From Cylindrospermum sp. FACHB-282 (GTDB lineage: Bacteria > Cyanobacteriota > Cyanobacteriia > Cyanobacteriales > Nostocaceae): 64,000 nt of DNA. Numbering within the stretch: position 1 is the first letter of the stretch; each line of letters opens with the position of its first letter. The notes below the pieces were generated by a model. That model worked only from the letters and a program-made list of their open reading frames with translations, did no database searches and had not been told where the DNA came from. Location of the stretch: the NCBI RefSeq assembly GCF_014697195.1, contig NZ_JACJRJ010000007.1, positions 1 to 64,000 on the forward strand. Direction: 5' to 3'. This document shows positions 1-9,689 of the stretch, in pieces. The translations under genes were made by a program, and so were the position numbers.

Positions 1-588
1 AGTGCTAGGAAGGCGCAGGGGAACAGTAGTATCCCTGACCAACCTACGAATACGAAGCGATCGCGCTTCAACCAGTCGTCTAGAGCGTCAAACCACCCTC
101 TAGAACTGGGGGCGCGTCCAACTGCGATGGTCATTGCACAAAAATCCTCTTTTTTACTAAAATTGCCACGTTTTTAAGGCTGCACCGTCTTAGAAGTTTC
201 CTCTATGAGCGGCTGCCGTGAGGAATTAACGTTTTTTTGAGAATCTCAGTTGCTCGCAAGCTGCTGAGATTATGAGAACTTACCGACTGAACCAGAGGGC
301 ATTTCTCAGGGTTATGGTATTACCTGTACTATTTGGCTAGTAACCTAGCTTGTAGTAACTTAATGATTTTTAACTTATCACATTAGTTCAGCTTTGCGCC
401 GTATGTACGCAAGTGAACCCATCAATTATTTATTATGGATCTCAGCAGGCATCATAATTTTTACAATCTGACACAAATTTTCTCAGAAATCTCTAACTAT
501 CCAGCGGCTCCCTGAACTTGCAAGACATCCTGCTCCAATGGGACACTAGACTAGATAAGGAGAATATCTCACGGGCCAAGGTAGTTCA
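1..588. other. Leading non-coding stretch, no gene recognised
   Basis: No convincing reading frame is seen on either strand. Two structures are visible: a HIP1-containing hairpin at about 55-70 (GAAGCG-ATCG-CGCTTC), and a strong stem at about 241-271 with arms AATCTCAG and CTGAGATT around a second small stem. The T-run lies before the second stem, so it is not a typical terminator. The stretch may hold the promoter and leader of ycf4 or an unrecognised small RNA. Confidence 0.4.
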
Positions 589-1158
589 ATGACGGCATCA
601 ACAACGATTAACAAAGGCGATCGCCTCCTACATCAAAACGTTCTCGGTTCTCGTCGGTTTAGCAACTACTGGTGGGCAACAATCGTTACTTTGGGAGCGA
701 CGGGCTTTCTTTTGGCTGGACTATCCAGTTATCTCAGAGTCAATTTACTACTAGTTACTGACGCAACTCAACTAATTTTCGTGCCTCAAGGATTGGTTAT
801 GGGGTTATATGGCACGGCTGGCTTGCTGTTAGCCTCATACCTGTGGCTGGTAATTTTATGGGATGTGGGTGGTGGCTACAACGAATTTAATCAGGAAACT
901 GGTACATTTAAAATCTTCCGCTGGGGATTTCCCGGCAAAAACCGCCAAATTCAAATTGATAGCTCTATCCAAGATGTACAATCTGTGCGAATCTCCCTCA
1001 AAGAAGGTTTGAATCCCACTCGCGCACTTTATCTACGTGTCAAAGGTCGTCGGGACATTCCTTTAACACGAGTAGGACAACCGTTATCTTTGACAGAGTT
1101 AGAAACTCAAGGTGCTGAGTTAGCCAGATTTTTGGAAGTACCTTTAGAAGGGTTGTGA
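589..1158 (+). CDS. ycf4: Photosystem I assembly protein Ycf4
   Basis: Ycf4 is a thylakoid membrane protein that helps assemble photosystem I. The 189 residues match the family's usual length of about 185. Two hydrophobic segments sit near the N-terminus (about residues 28-48 and 66-92), followed by a soluble C-terminal domain. Recognisable features are the RRFSNYWWA stretch before the first membrane helix, VPQGLVMGLYG leading into the second, and VGGGYNEFN with the following FRWGFPGKNR. The ATG gives a complete N-terminus. psaC, another photosystem I gene, lies 30 kb away and is not part of the same unit. The product is clear from the sequence; the function is known from the family. Confidence 0.95.
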   Translation: MTASTTINKGDRLLHQNVLGSRRFSNYWWATIVTLGATGFLLAGLSSYLRVNLLLVTDATQLIFVPQGLVMGLYGTAGLLLASYLWLVILWDVGGGYNEFNQETGTFKIFRWGFPGKNRQIQIDSSIQDVQSVRISLKEGLNPTRALYLRVKGRRDIPLTRVGQPLSLTELETQGAELARFLEVPLEGL

Positions 1159-1329
1159 ATTTTAGATTTGGGATTTGGGATTTGGATTTGGGATCACTGG
1201 AAAATACTGGCATCATATAATACTAAATTGCTTTAGTGTCTATTCTTTGAATTTCATCTAAAATCTAAATTCCCAAGTCCAAAATTGATCAGAGGAGATA
1301 AGATACTGTGGTTGAGTCAGTAATTGGCA

Positions 1330-2121
1330 ATGCAGTTAAAATTTCCACAATTTTTGGTTGCCCTTTTAATTGTTGGGGCGTTGATGTTGGGAGGATGTTC
1401 TACAGAGCAAAATGCTTCTCGAGCTACTTCTCCAACCGCAACTGCTACCTCTAAAGCAACTGAGACAAGCAGCAAAACAACCACTGAAACAACATCAGTA
1501 TCAGAAATTAGTAGTGAGAGTATTCCGGGAATGAAAGATTTACCACGGCTCGAAGGTAAAGCTACTGTGGTGATGACAGTTAAAGGCTCGCCGATTACTA
1601 TCGAAGTAGATGGCACTAATGCCCCATATACGGCTGGTAACTTCGTAGATTTAGTGCAAAAGAAAGTGTACGACGGTTTAGTTTTCCATCGCGTGGTGCG
1701 CGAACCTCAACCGTTTGTAGTTCAAGGGGGCGATCCCCAAGGCAAAGACCCGCAATTTCCAGAGAATAGACTGGGTACAGGTGGTTATATTGACCCCAAA
1801 ACTGGGACTGAACGCCGTATACCTTTGGAGATTAAGCCAAAAGGCGATAATGAAGCCATAGTTTACGGTAAGGTGATTACTAAACAGCCTTTGTTACAGC
1901 ATAAGCAAGGTGCTTTAGCGATGGCGCGATCGCAAATGCCTGACTCTGCTTCTTCTCAGTTTTACTTTGCTTTGGCAGATTTGGGGTTCCTAGATGGTCA
2001 ATATGCCGTGTTTGGCAATGTTACTCAGGGTTTCGATGTAGTTAGTAAAATTCAACAAGGCGATCGCATTGACTCTGCGAAAGTCACCCAAGGTGCAGAA
2101 AACTTGAAAACTGGTCAATAG
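1330..2121 (+). CDS. Cyclophilin-type peptidyl-prolyl isomerase, lipoprotein
   Basis: This is a predicted exported lipoprotein that catalyses cis-trans isomerisation of prolyl bonds, probably in the periplasm or thylakoid lumen. The first 22 residues are a hydrophobic signal ending in a lipobox (LGGC), so Cys23 should be lipidated. A Thr/Ser-rich linker follows, then a cyclophilin domain from about residue 75. Its landmarks are [23 protein letters not shown] and [11 protein letters not shown] at 1330 is preferred over the in-frame TTG six bases upstream. The stop codon lies at the edge of a heptamer-repeat tract. No operon partner is evident; the next gene starts within or just after that tract. 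Confidence 0.9.
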   Translation: MQLKFPQFLVALLIVGALMLGGCSTEQNASRATSPTATATSKATETSSKTTTETTSVSEISSESIPGMKDLPRLEGKATVVMTVKGSPITIEVDGTNAPYTAGNFVDLVQKKVYDGLVFHRVVREPQPFVVQGGDPQGKDPQFPENRLGTGGYIDPKTGTERRIPLEIKPKGDNEAIVYGKVITKQPLLQHKQGALAMARSQMPDSASSQFYFALADLGFLDGQYAVFGNVTQGFDVVSKIQQGDRIDSAKVTQGAENLKTGQ

Positions 2122-2217
2122 TCAGTAATCATTAGTCAGTAGTCATTAGTCATTAGCAAATGGCAGATGACTACTGACAATTACCAAAATCCAAATAAAT
2201 TACAAATTACGAATTAT
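2122..2217 (+). repeat. Short tandemly repeated heptamer tract (STRR-like)
   Basis: Repeats of the form GTCATTAG/GTCAGTAG, followed by AATCCAAAT/AATTACAAATTAC units, fill the gap between the cyclophilin stop and the ketoacyl synthase. This is the degenerate heptamer repeat type known from heterocystous cyanobacteria. The ATG at 2167 lies inside it. Confidence 0.7.
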
Positions 2218-3360
2218 TTGAAGGTTGTTGTCACTGGTATTGGTCTAATTTCGGCTTTGGGTAAAAGCTTAAAGGATAGCTGGGAACAGTTACTTGCAGG
2301 TAAATCTGGAATTAAATTACATCAACCATTTCCAGAACTGGAAATACTTCCTCTAGGATTAATTTTTCAACAACCATCTGAATTAAATATTCTCACCCAT
2401 AGGGTTGTTAACGCTGCACTGCTTGATGCCCAGTTGGTTCCACCGTTGTCTGATTGTGCGGTGATCATTGGATCGAGTCGCAGTTATCAAGCTTCATGGG
2501 AGATGTTAGCACGGCAGATGTCTGGGAAAGATCCCCGCCCAGCATCTTTAAATTTAGAGAATTGGTTAGACACCTTACCTCACATGAATGCCATCGCCTC
2601 AGCGCGGCAGATCGGTGCAACAGGGATAGTTTTAGCACCAATGGCAGCTTGTGCTACAGGAATTTGGGCGATCGCTCAAGCAGCTTTCCTCATTCAAACT
2701 GGGCAATGTCAACAAGCAATCGCTGGGGCTGTAGAAGCACCAATTACACCCCTGACTTTATCCGGTTTTCAGCAAATGGGTGCTTTGGCAAAAACTGGGG
2801 CTTATCCCTTTGATTTGCATCGCCAAGGCTTAGTATTAGGTGAAGGTGCTGCTGTGGTTGTCTTAGAATCAGCAGAGTTAGCACTAGCTAGGCAGGCAAA
2901 GATTTATGGCGAAATTCTCGGCTTTGGATTGACAACAGACGCATATCATGCGAATCAACCAGAACCTCAAGGAAAAAGTGCGATCGCCGCGATCAAGCAA
3001 TGTCTAGAACGCAGTTGCTTAAAACCAACAGATATAGATTACATTCATGCTCACGGTACGGGTACCCTTCTAAATGACCGTGTAGAGAGCATGGTAATCC
3101 AGCAGATATTTCCCCAAGGGGTAGCAGTTAGTTCCACCAAAGGAAGCTCAGGTCATACCCTAGGTGCTTCGGGAGCTTTGGGCGTGGCTTTTTCCTTGAT
3201 GGCTTTGCAAAATCAAATTTTACCGCCTTGTGTGGGATTGCAACAGCCAGAGTTTGATTTAGATTTCGTGACTGTAGCAAGTGAAAGTCAAATTCGGCGG
3301 GTGCTATGTTTGAGTTTTGGTTTTGGTGGTCAGAATGCAGTGATAGCCTTGGGTAACTGA
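2167..3360 (+). CDS. Beta-ketoacyl-ACP synthase family protein (KAS II-like)
   Basis: Condensing enzyme of the thiolase fold, expected to extend acyl chains by decarboxylative Claisen condensation in fatty acid or specialised lipid synthesis. The Cys-His-His triad is visible: Cys in AACATG, His in HAHGTGT and His in SSGHTLGA. The C-terminal LSFGFGGQNA signature is also present. Length is about 380-397 residues against roughly 410 for FabF, so it is slightly short and may be a paralogue rather than the essential FabF. The first 17 codons from ATG 2167 are heptamer-repeat sequence. The family domain starts at KVVVTGIG, directly after an in-frame TTG at 2218, which is a plausible true start. Confidence 0.85.
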   Translation: MTTDNYQNPNKLQITNYLKVVVTGIGLISALGKSLKDSWEQLLAGKSGIKLHQPFPELEILPLGLIFQQPSELNILTHRVVNAALLDAQLVPPLSDCAVIIGSSRSYQASWEMLARQMSGKDPRPASLNLENWLDTLPHMNAIASARQIGATGIVLAPMAACATGIWAIAQAAFLIQTGQCQQAIAGAVEAPITPLTLSGFQQMGALAKTGAYPFDLHRQGLVLGEGAAVVVLESAELALARQAKIYGEILGFGLTTDAYHANQPEPQGKSAIAAIKQCLERSCLKPTDIDYIHAHGTGTLLNDRVESMVIQQIFPQGVAVSSTKGSSGHTLGASGALGVAFSLMALQNQILPPCVGLQQPEFDLDFVTVASESQIRRVLCLSFGFGGQNAVIALGN

Positions 3361-3512
3361 GATTTTGTTTTTGATTGCTGATTCCGAGCCTGCCAGTGTG
3401 AATATGGATGTAAATGGCTCATTCTTTGGGTGTCGTTAATTTTGCCAGTATATAATTACTTCATTAGCGAAAAATCAACTGTTTCGATGTATTTATACCG
3501 GGACGCTCTGAC

Positions 3513-4256
3513 ATGAAATGGATCAAGCCATACCTTTGTTTCCTAGCATTTTCTTTACCTTTGTTTTCCCAAGCAGCACGGGTACAGGCTCAGTCCATAC
3601 CAACAACAAAAACTTGGCAAATTAGTCAGGCTTTTAAGCCACCACAGCGAGAAGCACCTCCGGCAAGTGTTGGTGGTGCAACCCGTGGCATTTCTTGCTT
3701 AGAAGGTAACAAGCGATTAACCTCCTTAATACCTGCAAATAAATTGGGGCTGACCTTCTCTGAGCATCCTACTTTTTTTTGGTATATACCCACATCTCCA
3801 GTCAAAACTGCCCAATTGATCATCCTAGCTGATGCTGACAAAAGCGTATTTTATGAAACAGCTTTGACACTTCCCAATGTACCTGGAATTATTAGCTACA
3901 CTATCCCTAGCAGTAACCCTCCCCTCGAAGTGGGTAAAACTTACCGCTGGTATCTGATGGTTCTATGTGATGATCAAGACTTCAGCAAAAATCCTAGGGT
4001 CGATGGTTGGGTAAAACGCACTCAACCAGAATCATCTCTGTCCCAGGCTCTTTCCAATTCAAACTTGCAACAGCTACCAAGCCTCTATGCAAACGCTGGA
4101 ATTTGGCATGAAGCGCTGAGTAGTCTGGTGCAGTTACGACGTACAGAACGAAATAATTTAACAACTACTTTGAATTGGAGACAATTTTTAAACTCTGTAG
4201 GATTGAATGCGATCGCCTCTGAGCCATTAATTGATTGCTGCACGGTCAAAAAATAG
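3513..4256 (+). CDS. DUF928 family exported protein
   Basis: This resembles the cyanobacterial DUF928 family, whose function is unknown. The protein has a signal peptide (hydrophobic residues about 6-25, with a cleavage-like AQA site), then a Pro-rich linker. The conserved core includes GATRGISC, a TFFWYIP strand and TYRWYLMVLCD. The core looks like a beta-rich domain, and two or more Cys residues could pair in the periplasm. The next gene, a CHASE2 cyclase, starts about 60 bases downstream on the same strand. From recall, DUF928 and CHASE2 genes are common neighbours in cyanobacteria, so joint action in sensing at the membrane is a reasonable inference. Confidence 0.8.
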   Translation: MKWIKPYLCFLAFSLPLFSQAARVQAQSIPTTKTWQISQAFKPPQREAPPASVGGATRGISCLEGNKRLTSLIPANKLGLTFSEHPTFFWYIPTSPVKTAQLIILADADKSVFYETALTLPNVPGIISYTIPSSNPPLEVGKTYRWYLMVLCDDQDFSKNPRVDGWVKRTQPESSLSQALSNSNLQQLPSLYANAGIWHEALSSLVQLRRTERNNLTTTLNWRQFLNSVGLNAIASEPLIDCCTVKK

Positions 4257-4318
4257 TAAAACAGTTTTGTAATTTCCACAAAAATGACTTAAAAAACTCA
4301 AGACTCAGAACTACTGAT

Positions 4319-6544
4319 ATGTGGGCAAAGCTGAAACAGCAAATCTGGCAATGGCGGGTTGTGATCATTACAGTTCCCAATGTCACAGTCTTAGTGATTG
4401 CAATCCGGTTAACTGGATTGTTGCAATTGCTGGAATTGACAGCGTGGGATCAGTTTTTTATCCACCGCCCACAAGAGCCAGTTGATGCCCGCATTGTTAT
4501 AGTTGAGATTAATGAGGCAGATGTCCATCAGCACAGGCAGTGGCCGATGTCTGATGCCACCCTTGCCAGCTTATTAGAGAAAATCAAGCAGCAACAACCT
4601 AGAGTCATCGGTTTAGACCTCTATCGGGACTTCCCCGTAAACCCCGGTCATTCAGACCTTGTTAATGTATTTGAGACTACCCCCAACTTAATTGGCATCC
4701 AAAAAGTTTCTGAGACTGATGATAGCGCTCCGGTGCAGCCACCTCCGGTACTGAAGCAACGCCAACAGGTTGGGGCAAACGACATACCTTTAGACGGGGA
4801 TGGCAAAATCCGGCGGGGCTTACTGTACGTAAATTTAAAGAATGGCGAAGCCCTGACAAGCTTCGGGTTGAAACTGGCATTATTGTACTTGAAAGGTGAG
4901 GGGATTACTGATAGCGATCGCTCCCCAACAACCAACCCAAATTACTTGCAATTAGGTCGGGGTGTGTTCCCAATTTTTGAAGCTAATGATGGCGGTTACG
5001 TGGGGGCAGATGCGGGGAGCTACCAAGTATTATTGAATTATCGGGGACAAATAAAGCAATTTCCCAAAATATCCCTCACAGAAATATTAGAAAACCGCAT
5101 CCCACCAGACTTAATGCGGGGACGAATAGTGTTAATTGGTTCAACTGCTGAGAGCTTGAAGGATCTGTTCTATACACCTTACACTAGTAACGTGTTTGCT
5201 GCCCCTGAGCGAATGGCGGGTGTAACAATTCATGCTAATTTGATTAGTCAAATTTTGAGTGCGTCTATAGATGGTCGTCCACTCATTCAGTGTTTACCTG
5301 AGCCTTTAGAATGGCTGTGGATTTTGGTTTGGTCTATCATTGGTGCTGCCTTGTGTTGGCAGAAACGCCACAGCCCTCACCTAGTTGCTATCAGTGTTTT
5401 CCTGGCAGCTGGTGGTTTGATTGGTAGCTGCTTTCTGGGGTTTTTGGTTGGCTGGTGGATTCCTGTAGTTCCGCCACTGCTGGCATTAGGGGGTTCGGCG
5501 ATCGCAATTGCTCAGTATATTGCCCGTAGCGCTGCCGAAATGCAAAAAACCTTTGGTCGCTACCTGACAGATGAAGTAGTCGCCAATTTGCTAGAAACCC
5601 CCTCTGGCTTAAAGCTGGGAGGAGAAAGGAGAAAAGTCACGATTCTTGTATCTGACTTAAGAGGATTTTCCGCCATTTCCGAACAATTGCCACCAGAAAA
5701 AGTGGTAAAAATTCTCAATATTTATCTAGAAGTGATGACAGATGTCATCAACTATTACAAAGGTACGATTAATGAGTTTATTGGTGATGGCATCCTGGTG
5801 ATGTTTGGTGCACCTATTAGTCGCCCAGATGATTCTCAAAGAGCGATCGCCTGTGCTGTTGCCATGCAATTGGCAATGGAAAAAGTGAATGATCAAAATG
5901 AAATCATGAATCTACCAATTCTAGAAATGGGAATTGGGATTAATACCGGGGAGGTTGTAGCGGGAAATGTTGGCTCTCAAAAACGCGCCCAATATACAGT
6001 CATCGGCAGTCATGTCAATCTAGCAGCTCGCGTTGAGACTTATACTGTGGGTGGACAGATTTTAATTTCTGAGTTTACCAGCAAAGATGCCAGCATTGAA
6101 CTCAGAATTGATGACCAATTGCGAGTAGAACCGAAGGGCATCAAATCTCCCATTACCCTTTACGACATTGGTGGGATCGGCGGCAAATATAATCTCTTCT
6201 TACCCAAAAAAGCAGAGCATTGGGTGAAATTGATTGAGGAAGTACCTTTTGAGTATGTCGTTTTACAAGGGAAACACGCAGTCGGCACAGTTTTTCAGGG
6301 GAGATTAGTCAGCCTCTCAGAAACCGGGGCAGAATTGCAATCGCCCCATTCATTAGAAAATTTAAGTAATCTCAAGCTGAAGTTATTGACTGAACCAGAA
6401 TTGCCTACCGAAGATGCAGATATCTATGCCAAGGTAATCAAACAATCCACCGTTGATCAGCACCATTATCTAATTCGGTTTACAGCCGTTCCCCCAAAGG
6501 CGATCGCATTACTCAATGCACTACGCCAGACAAATATGACCTAA
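4319..6544 (+). CDS. CHASE2-domain class III adenylate/guanylate cyclase with PilZ-like tail
   Basis: Membrane receptor cyclase making cAMP (or cGMP) from the nucleotide triphosphate. The order is an N-terminal membrane helix, a CHASE2 sensor of about 300 residues that should face the periplasm, and three closely spaced membrane helices. The class III catalytic domain follows, with metal-binding Asp in VSDLRGFS and in FIGDGILVMFG. Lys in KGTINEF and Thr in YTVIG match the adenine-selecting pair of CyaB1-like adenylate cyclases, and VNLAAR carries the transition-state Asn and Arg. The last 100 residues resemble a PilZ domain (SLSETGAEL), but no RxxxR motif is evident. ATG 4319 is chosen because the 28 upstream codons do not resemble the family. 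Confidence 0.88.
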   Translation: MWAKLKQQIWQWRVVIITVPNVTVLVIAIRLTGLLQLLELTAWDQFFIHRPQEPVDARIVIVEINEADVHQHRQWPMSDATLASLLEKIKQQQPRVIGLDLYRDFPVNPGHSDLVNVFETTPNLIGIQKVSETDDSAPVQPPPVLKQRQQVGANDIPLDGDGKIRRGLLYVNLKNGEALTSFGLKLALLYLKGEGITDSDRSPTTNPNYLQLGRGVFPIFEANDGGYVGADAGSYQVLLNYRGQIKQFPKISLTEILENRIPPDLMRGRIVLIGSTAESLKDLFYTPYTSNVFAAPERMAGVTIHANLISQILSASIDGRPLIQCLPEPLEWLWILVWSIIGAALCWQKRHSPHLVAISVFLAAGGLIGSCFLGFLVGWWIPVVPPLLALGGSAIAIAQYIARSAAEMQKTFGRYLTDEVVANLLETPSGLKLGGERRKVTILVSDLRGFSAISEQLPPEKVVKILNIYLEVMTDVINYYKGTINEFIGDGILVMFGAPISRPDDSQRAIACAVAMQLAMEKVNDQNEIMNLPILEMGIGINTGEVVAGNVGSQKRAQYTVIGSHVNLAARVETYTVGGQILISEFTSKDASIELRIDDQLRVEPKGIKSPITLYDIGGIGGKYNLFLPKKAEHWVKLIEEVPFEYVVLQGKHAVGTVFQGRLVSLSETGAELQSPHSLENLSNLKLKLLTEPELPTEDADIYAKVIKQSTVDQHHYLIRFTAVPPKAIALLNALRQTNMT

Positions 6545-6630
6545 AATCAGTGATAAACCTGCCAGCAGACCCAAAAGTTGAAATCTGGGTATGATAGGAA
6601 AGTAGATAAAACTTAAAAAATGTTCACAAA

Positions 6631-7989
6631 ATGCTGATTCACTCCTCTGGCTTGTCCAAGGTCAAAGACTCAGTCACAGAAAAGATTTTTTTCGGCAATA
6701 AACCGACTGCCGAATTAATCGCCATTCTGAGCGTTTACTTTGTGCAAGGCATCTTAGGATTAGCGCGTCTAGCCGTCAGCTTTTTCCTTAAAGATGAATT
6801 ATTGCTGAGTCCCGTTCAGGTATCCGTCCTATTGGGACTAGTAGCCCTACCTTGGATGATCAAGCCAGTGTATGGCTTTCTCTCCGATGGCTTGCCCATA
6901 TTTGGCTATCGGAGACGTCCATACCTTGTGTTATCGGGCATCCTGGGAGCCGGTTCCTGGTTGAGTCTAGCAACAATAGTGCATACTAGCTGGGCAGCTA
7001 CAATTGCGATCGCCCTGAGTTCCCTCTCCATCGCTGTCAGTGATGTGATAGTTGACTCCTTGGTTGTCGAACGGGCAAGAGTAGAATCACAAGCAAAAGC
7101 AGGTTCCCTACAATCCCTTTGCTGGGGTGCTTCCGCATTAGGAAGTTTGCTCACAGCATACTTGAGTGGTTTTCTTTTAGAACATTTTACCACCCGCGCT
7201 GTATTTTGCGTTACCGCTATCTTCCCCCTGATTGTCTCCGTATCAGCTTGGTTAATTGCCGAAACTCCCATCAGCAAAGATGACCAAAAGAGTCATAAAA
7301 CCAACTTCCTCACCATCAAACATCAACTAGCAAAACTACGCCAAGCCATTACCCAAAAAGCAATTTGGCTCCCAACAGCATTTATCTTTATTTGGCACGC
7401 CACCCCCAGCGCCGATACAGCTTTTTTCTTCTTTACCACCAACGAACTACACTTTACACCAGAATTTTTAGGGCGAGTGCGCCTAGTGACGAGTTTTGCT
7501 TCCTTAATAGGAGTTTGGATTTTTCAACGTTTCCTCAAAACCATCTCCTTTCGGGTAATTTTTGCTTGGAGTATCATCCTATCCACAGCATTAGGAATGA
7601 CAATGCTGATATTAGTCACTCATACCAACCGACTTTTGAGTATAGATGACCACTGGTTTAGTTTGGGTGATAGTTTGATTCTCACTGTGATGGGGCAAAT
7701 CGCATTTATGCCAGTGATGGTACTAGCGGCGAGAGTTTGTCCCTCTGGAGTAGAAGCAACATTATTTGCCTTGCTGATGTCGATTTTTAATTTAGGCGGC
7801 ATAGCTTCCCAGGGATTTGGGGTATTAATCATGCATTGGCTGAACATCACCTCAACTAACTTTGATTTGCTGTGGCTGTTAGTGTTGATTGCTAACCTCA
7901 GCCACCTGTTGCCCCTAGCATTCCTCAAGTGGCTACCAGAATCTGAAGAGAAGACTCAAACCATAACATTGTCAGTCAACAATGGGTAA
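6631..7989 (+). CDS. BT1/folate-biopterin transporter family MFS protein
   Basis: Integral membrane transporter of 452 residues with about 12 hydrophobic segments. It matches the BT1 (folate-biopterin transporter) branch of the major facilitator superfamily, also found in plastids and in cyanobacteria such as Synechocystis. Family-like stretches are YFVQGILGLARLA near the N-terminus, the KPVYGFLSDGLPIFGYRRRPYL loop region, and SDVIVDSLVVERAR. Folate or pterin transport is inferred from the family; nothing in the sequence fixes the substrate. It stands alone between the cyclase and the carotenoid oxygenase, all on the plus strand, with gaps of about 85-110 bases. Confidence 0.85.
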   Translation: MLIHSSGLSKVKDSVTEKIFFGNKPTAELIAILSVYFVQGILGLARLAVSFFLKDELLLSPVQVSVLLGLVALPWMIKPVYGFLSDGLPIFGYRRRPYLVLSGILGAGSWLSLATIVHTSWAATIAIALSSLSIAVSDVIVDSLVVERARVESQAKAGSLQSLCWGASALGSLLTAYLSGFLLEHFTTRAVFCVTAIFPLIVSVSAWLIAETPISKDDQKSHKTNFLTIKHQLAKLRQAITQKAIWLPTAFIFIWHATPSADTAFFFFTTNELHFTPEFLGRVRLVTSFASLIGVWIFQRFLKTISFRVIFAWSIILSTALGMTMLILVTHTNRLLSIDDHWFSLGDSLILTVMGQIAFMPVMVLAARVCPSGVEATLFALLMSIFNLGGIASQGFGVLIMHWLNITSTNFDLLWLLVLIANLSHLLPLAFLKWLPESEEKTQTITLSVNNG

Positions 7990-8020
7990 CTGATAGTCAA
8001 GAATTGATTTCCCATGAAGG

Positions 8021-8045
8021 CGCAAAAAATTGTCCTTGCGTTTTT
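8021..8045 (+). terminator. Weak rho-independent terminator
   Basis: A short stem (CGCAA / TTGCG, 10-base loop) is followed by TTTTT, 30 bases after the transporter stop. The stem has only five pairs, so this is tentative. Confidence 0.35.
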
Positions 8046-8095
8046 GTGTATTGCCGCTAAAAAACAATTAAAAAACTTAAAATATCTCCAAACAA

Positions 8096-9595
8096 ATGCA
8101 TAAATTGAAACTTCAAGAACACCCAGACTTAGAAAAATCCTATACTCGTGAAGACTGGCAGAGAGGATATGAATCGCTAACCCAAGAATTTGATTATGGG
8201 ATTGATGATATAGAAGGAGAAATTCCCCCAGAACTGCAAGGTACCCTATTTAGAAATGGCCCCGGTTTGTTGGATGTGAACGGACAAAGCATACATCACC
8301 CCTTTGATGGTGATGGAATGATTAGCCGAATTACCTTTAATAATGGTCGCGCCCATTTCCGTAATCGCTTTGTTCGCACCACTGGCTATTTAGAAGAACA
8401 AAAAGCCGGTAAAATTCTTTACCGCGGCGTTTTTGGTACTCAAAAACCCGGCGGTTGGCTGGCTAATATCTTCAACTTCCAACTCAAAAATATTGCTAAT
8501 ACAAACGTCATCTACTGGGGAGGAAAACTTTTGGCACTGTGGGAAGCAGCCGTTCCCCATCGCCTCAACCCCCACACATTGGAAACTTTAGGCAAAGAAT
8601 CTTTTAACGGTGTTTTGTCAGCAGATGAAGCTTTTAGCGCCCATCCCCGCCTTGACCCCAGTTGCGCCCAAGATGGCGGCGCACCTTGCTTAGTAAACTT
8701 TTCAATTAAGCCGGGACTCTCAACCAAAATTACAACTTTTGAGTTAAACACAGCAGGTGAAATTGTTAGAAAACACGTCCATAGTGTCCCCGGTTTCTGT
8801 TTCATTCATGATTTTGTCATTACTTCTAATTACTGTATCCTCTTTCAAAATCCTGTCACCTTCAATCCCTTACCTTTCGCTTTAGGAATGCTTGGTGCAG
8901 GGGAATGCATCAAGTTTCAGCCCAATCAGCCAACTCGGATTATAGTTATCCCCCGAACTCCCCAAACAGAGCCACAAGGGGTAAAAATTCTGGAAACTTC
9001 ATCTGGTTTTGTTTTCCATCACGCTAATGCATTTGAGGTAGGAGATGAAATTGTGATTGACTCTATTTGCTATGAAGCTTTACCAGAAGTCGAACCAGCA
9101 AGCGATTTTCGCCAAACTAATTTTGAGGCTATTTCCCCAGGACAACTATGGCGGTTTGACCTCAACCTGAAAGAGAATACAGTGCAGCGGGAGTTGATTG
9201 AAAGCCGCTGTTGTGAGTTTCCCAGTATCCACCCTGATAATGTCGGACGCCCTTATCGCTATTTATACATAGGTGCGGCTCATGCAGAGACTGGGAATGC
9301 TCCCTTGCAAGCAATTGTGAAAATTGATTTAAAGTCAGGGGAAAGACAATTGTGGAGTGCTGCACCTCGTGGTTTTGTAGGTGAGCCGATTTTTGTCCCC
9401 CGTCCAAATTCCCAACAAGAAGATGATGGCTGGGTGCTGGCTTTAGTTTATGATGCGGCTCATCACCGTTCAGATATGGTGATTTTGGATGCTAGTGATT
9501 TTCACAAAGGAGCAGTTGCGCGACTACATCTCAAACATCACATTCCCTATGGTCTGCATGGGAACTTTACTTCTGAGGTTTTTCTGGCAAATTAA
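8096..9595 (+). CDS. Carotenoid/apocarotenoid cleavage oxygenase
   Basis: Non-haem iron dioxygenase of the carotenoid oxygenase family, which splits a double bond in carotenoids or apocarotenoids to give aldehydes such as retinal. The four iron-binding His are visible at residues 183 (SAHPRLDP), 238 (FIHDF), 308 (FHHAN) and 488 (YGLHGNF). These match closely the 183/238/304/484 set known for the Synechocystis apocarotenoid-15,15'-oxygenase. The N-terminal HHPFDGDGMI motif is intact. At 499 residues it is full length, with no signal peptide. An ACO-type 15,15' activity is the best guess, but other regiospecificities in this family cannot be excluded from sequence alone. Confidence 0.92.
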   Translation: MHKLKLQEHPDLEKSYTREDWQRGYESLTQEFDYGIDDIEGEIPPELQGTLFRNGPGLLDVNGQSIHHPFDGDGMISRITFNNGRAHFRNRFVRTTGYLEEQKAGKILYRGVFGTQKPGGWLANIFNFQLKNIANTNVIYWGGKLLALWEAAVPHRLNPHTLETLGKESFNGVLSADEAFSAHPRLDPSCAQDGGAPCLVNFSIKPGLSTKITTFELNTAGEIVRKHVHSVPGFCFIHDFVITSNYCILFQNPVTFNPLPFALGMLGAGECIKFQPNQPTRIIVIPRTPQTEPQGVKILETSSGFVFHHANAFEVGDEIVIDSICYEALPEVEPASDFRQTNFEAISPGQLWRFDLNLKENTVQRELIESRCCEFPSIHPDNVGRPYRYLYIGAAHAETGNAPLQAIVKIDLKSGERQLWSAAPRGFVGEPIFVPRPNSQQEDDGWVLALVYDAAHHRSDMVILDASDFHKGAVARLHLKHHIPYGLHGNFTSEVFLAN

Positions 9596-9673
9596 TTTCT
9601 ACATCAACTAAGGCTTTAGCTCTTGCCTCATCGGGAAGGTAGAGAGACATTACAACAATAAAGCAAAAAAAAA

Positions 9674-9689
9674 TGTAACGAAATTTACA
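9674..9689 (+). promoter_or_regulatory. NtcA-type binding site upstream of glutamate dehydrogenase
   Basis: The 16-mer TGTAACGAAATTTACA is a perfect TGTA-N8-TACA palindrome, the canonical site for the cyanobacterial nitrogen regulator NtcA. It lies 85 bases before the gdhA start. A TA-N3-T box (TAGACT, 9718-9723) follows 28 bases later, slightly farther than the usual 20-23. The site is read directly; its use is inferred. Confidence 0.65.

Noticed and set aside
1-588. tmRNA, RNase P RNA or SRP RNA sought in the leading stretch
   Set aside because: Hairpins are present but no diagnostic core sequence of those RNAs was recognised.
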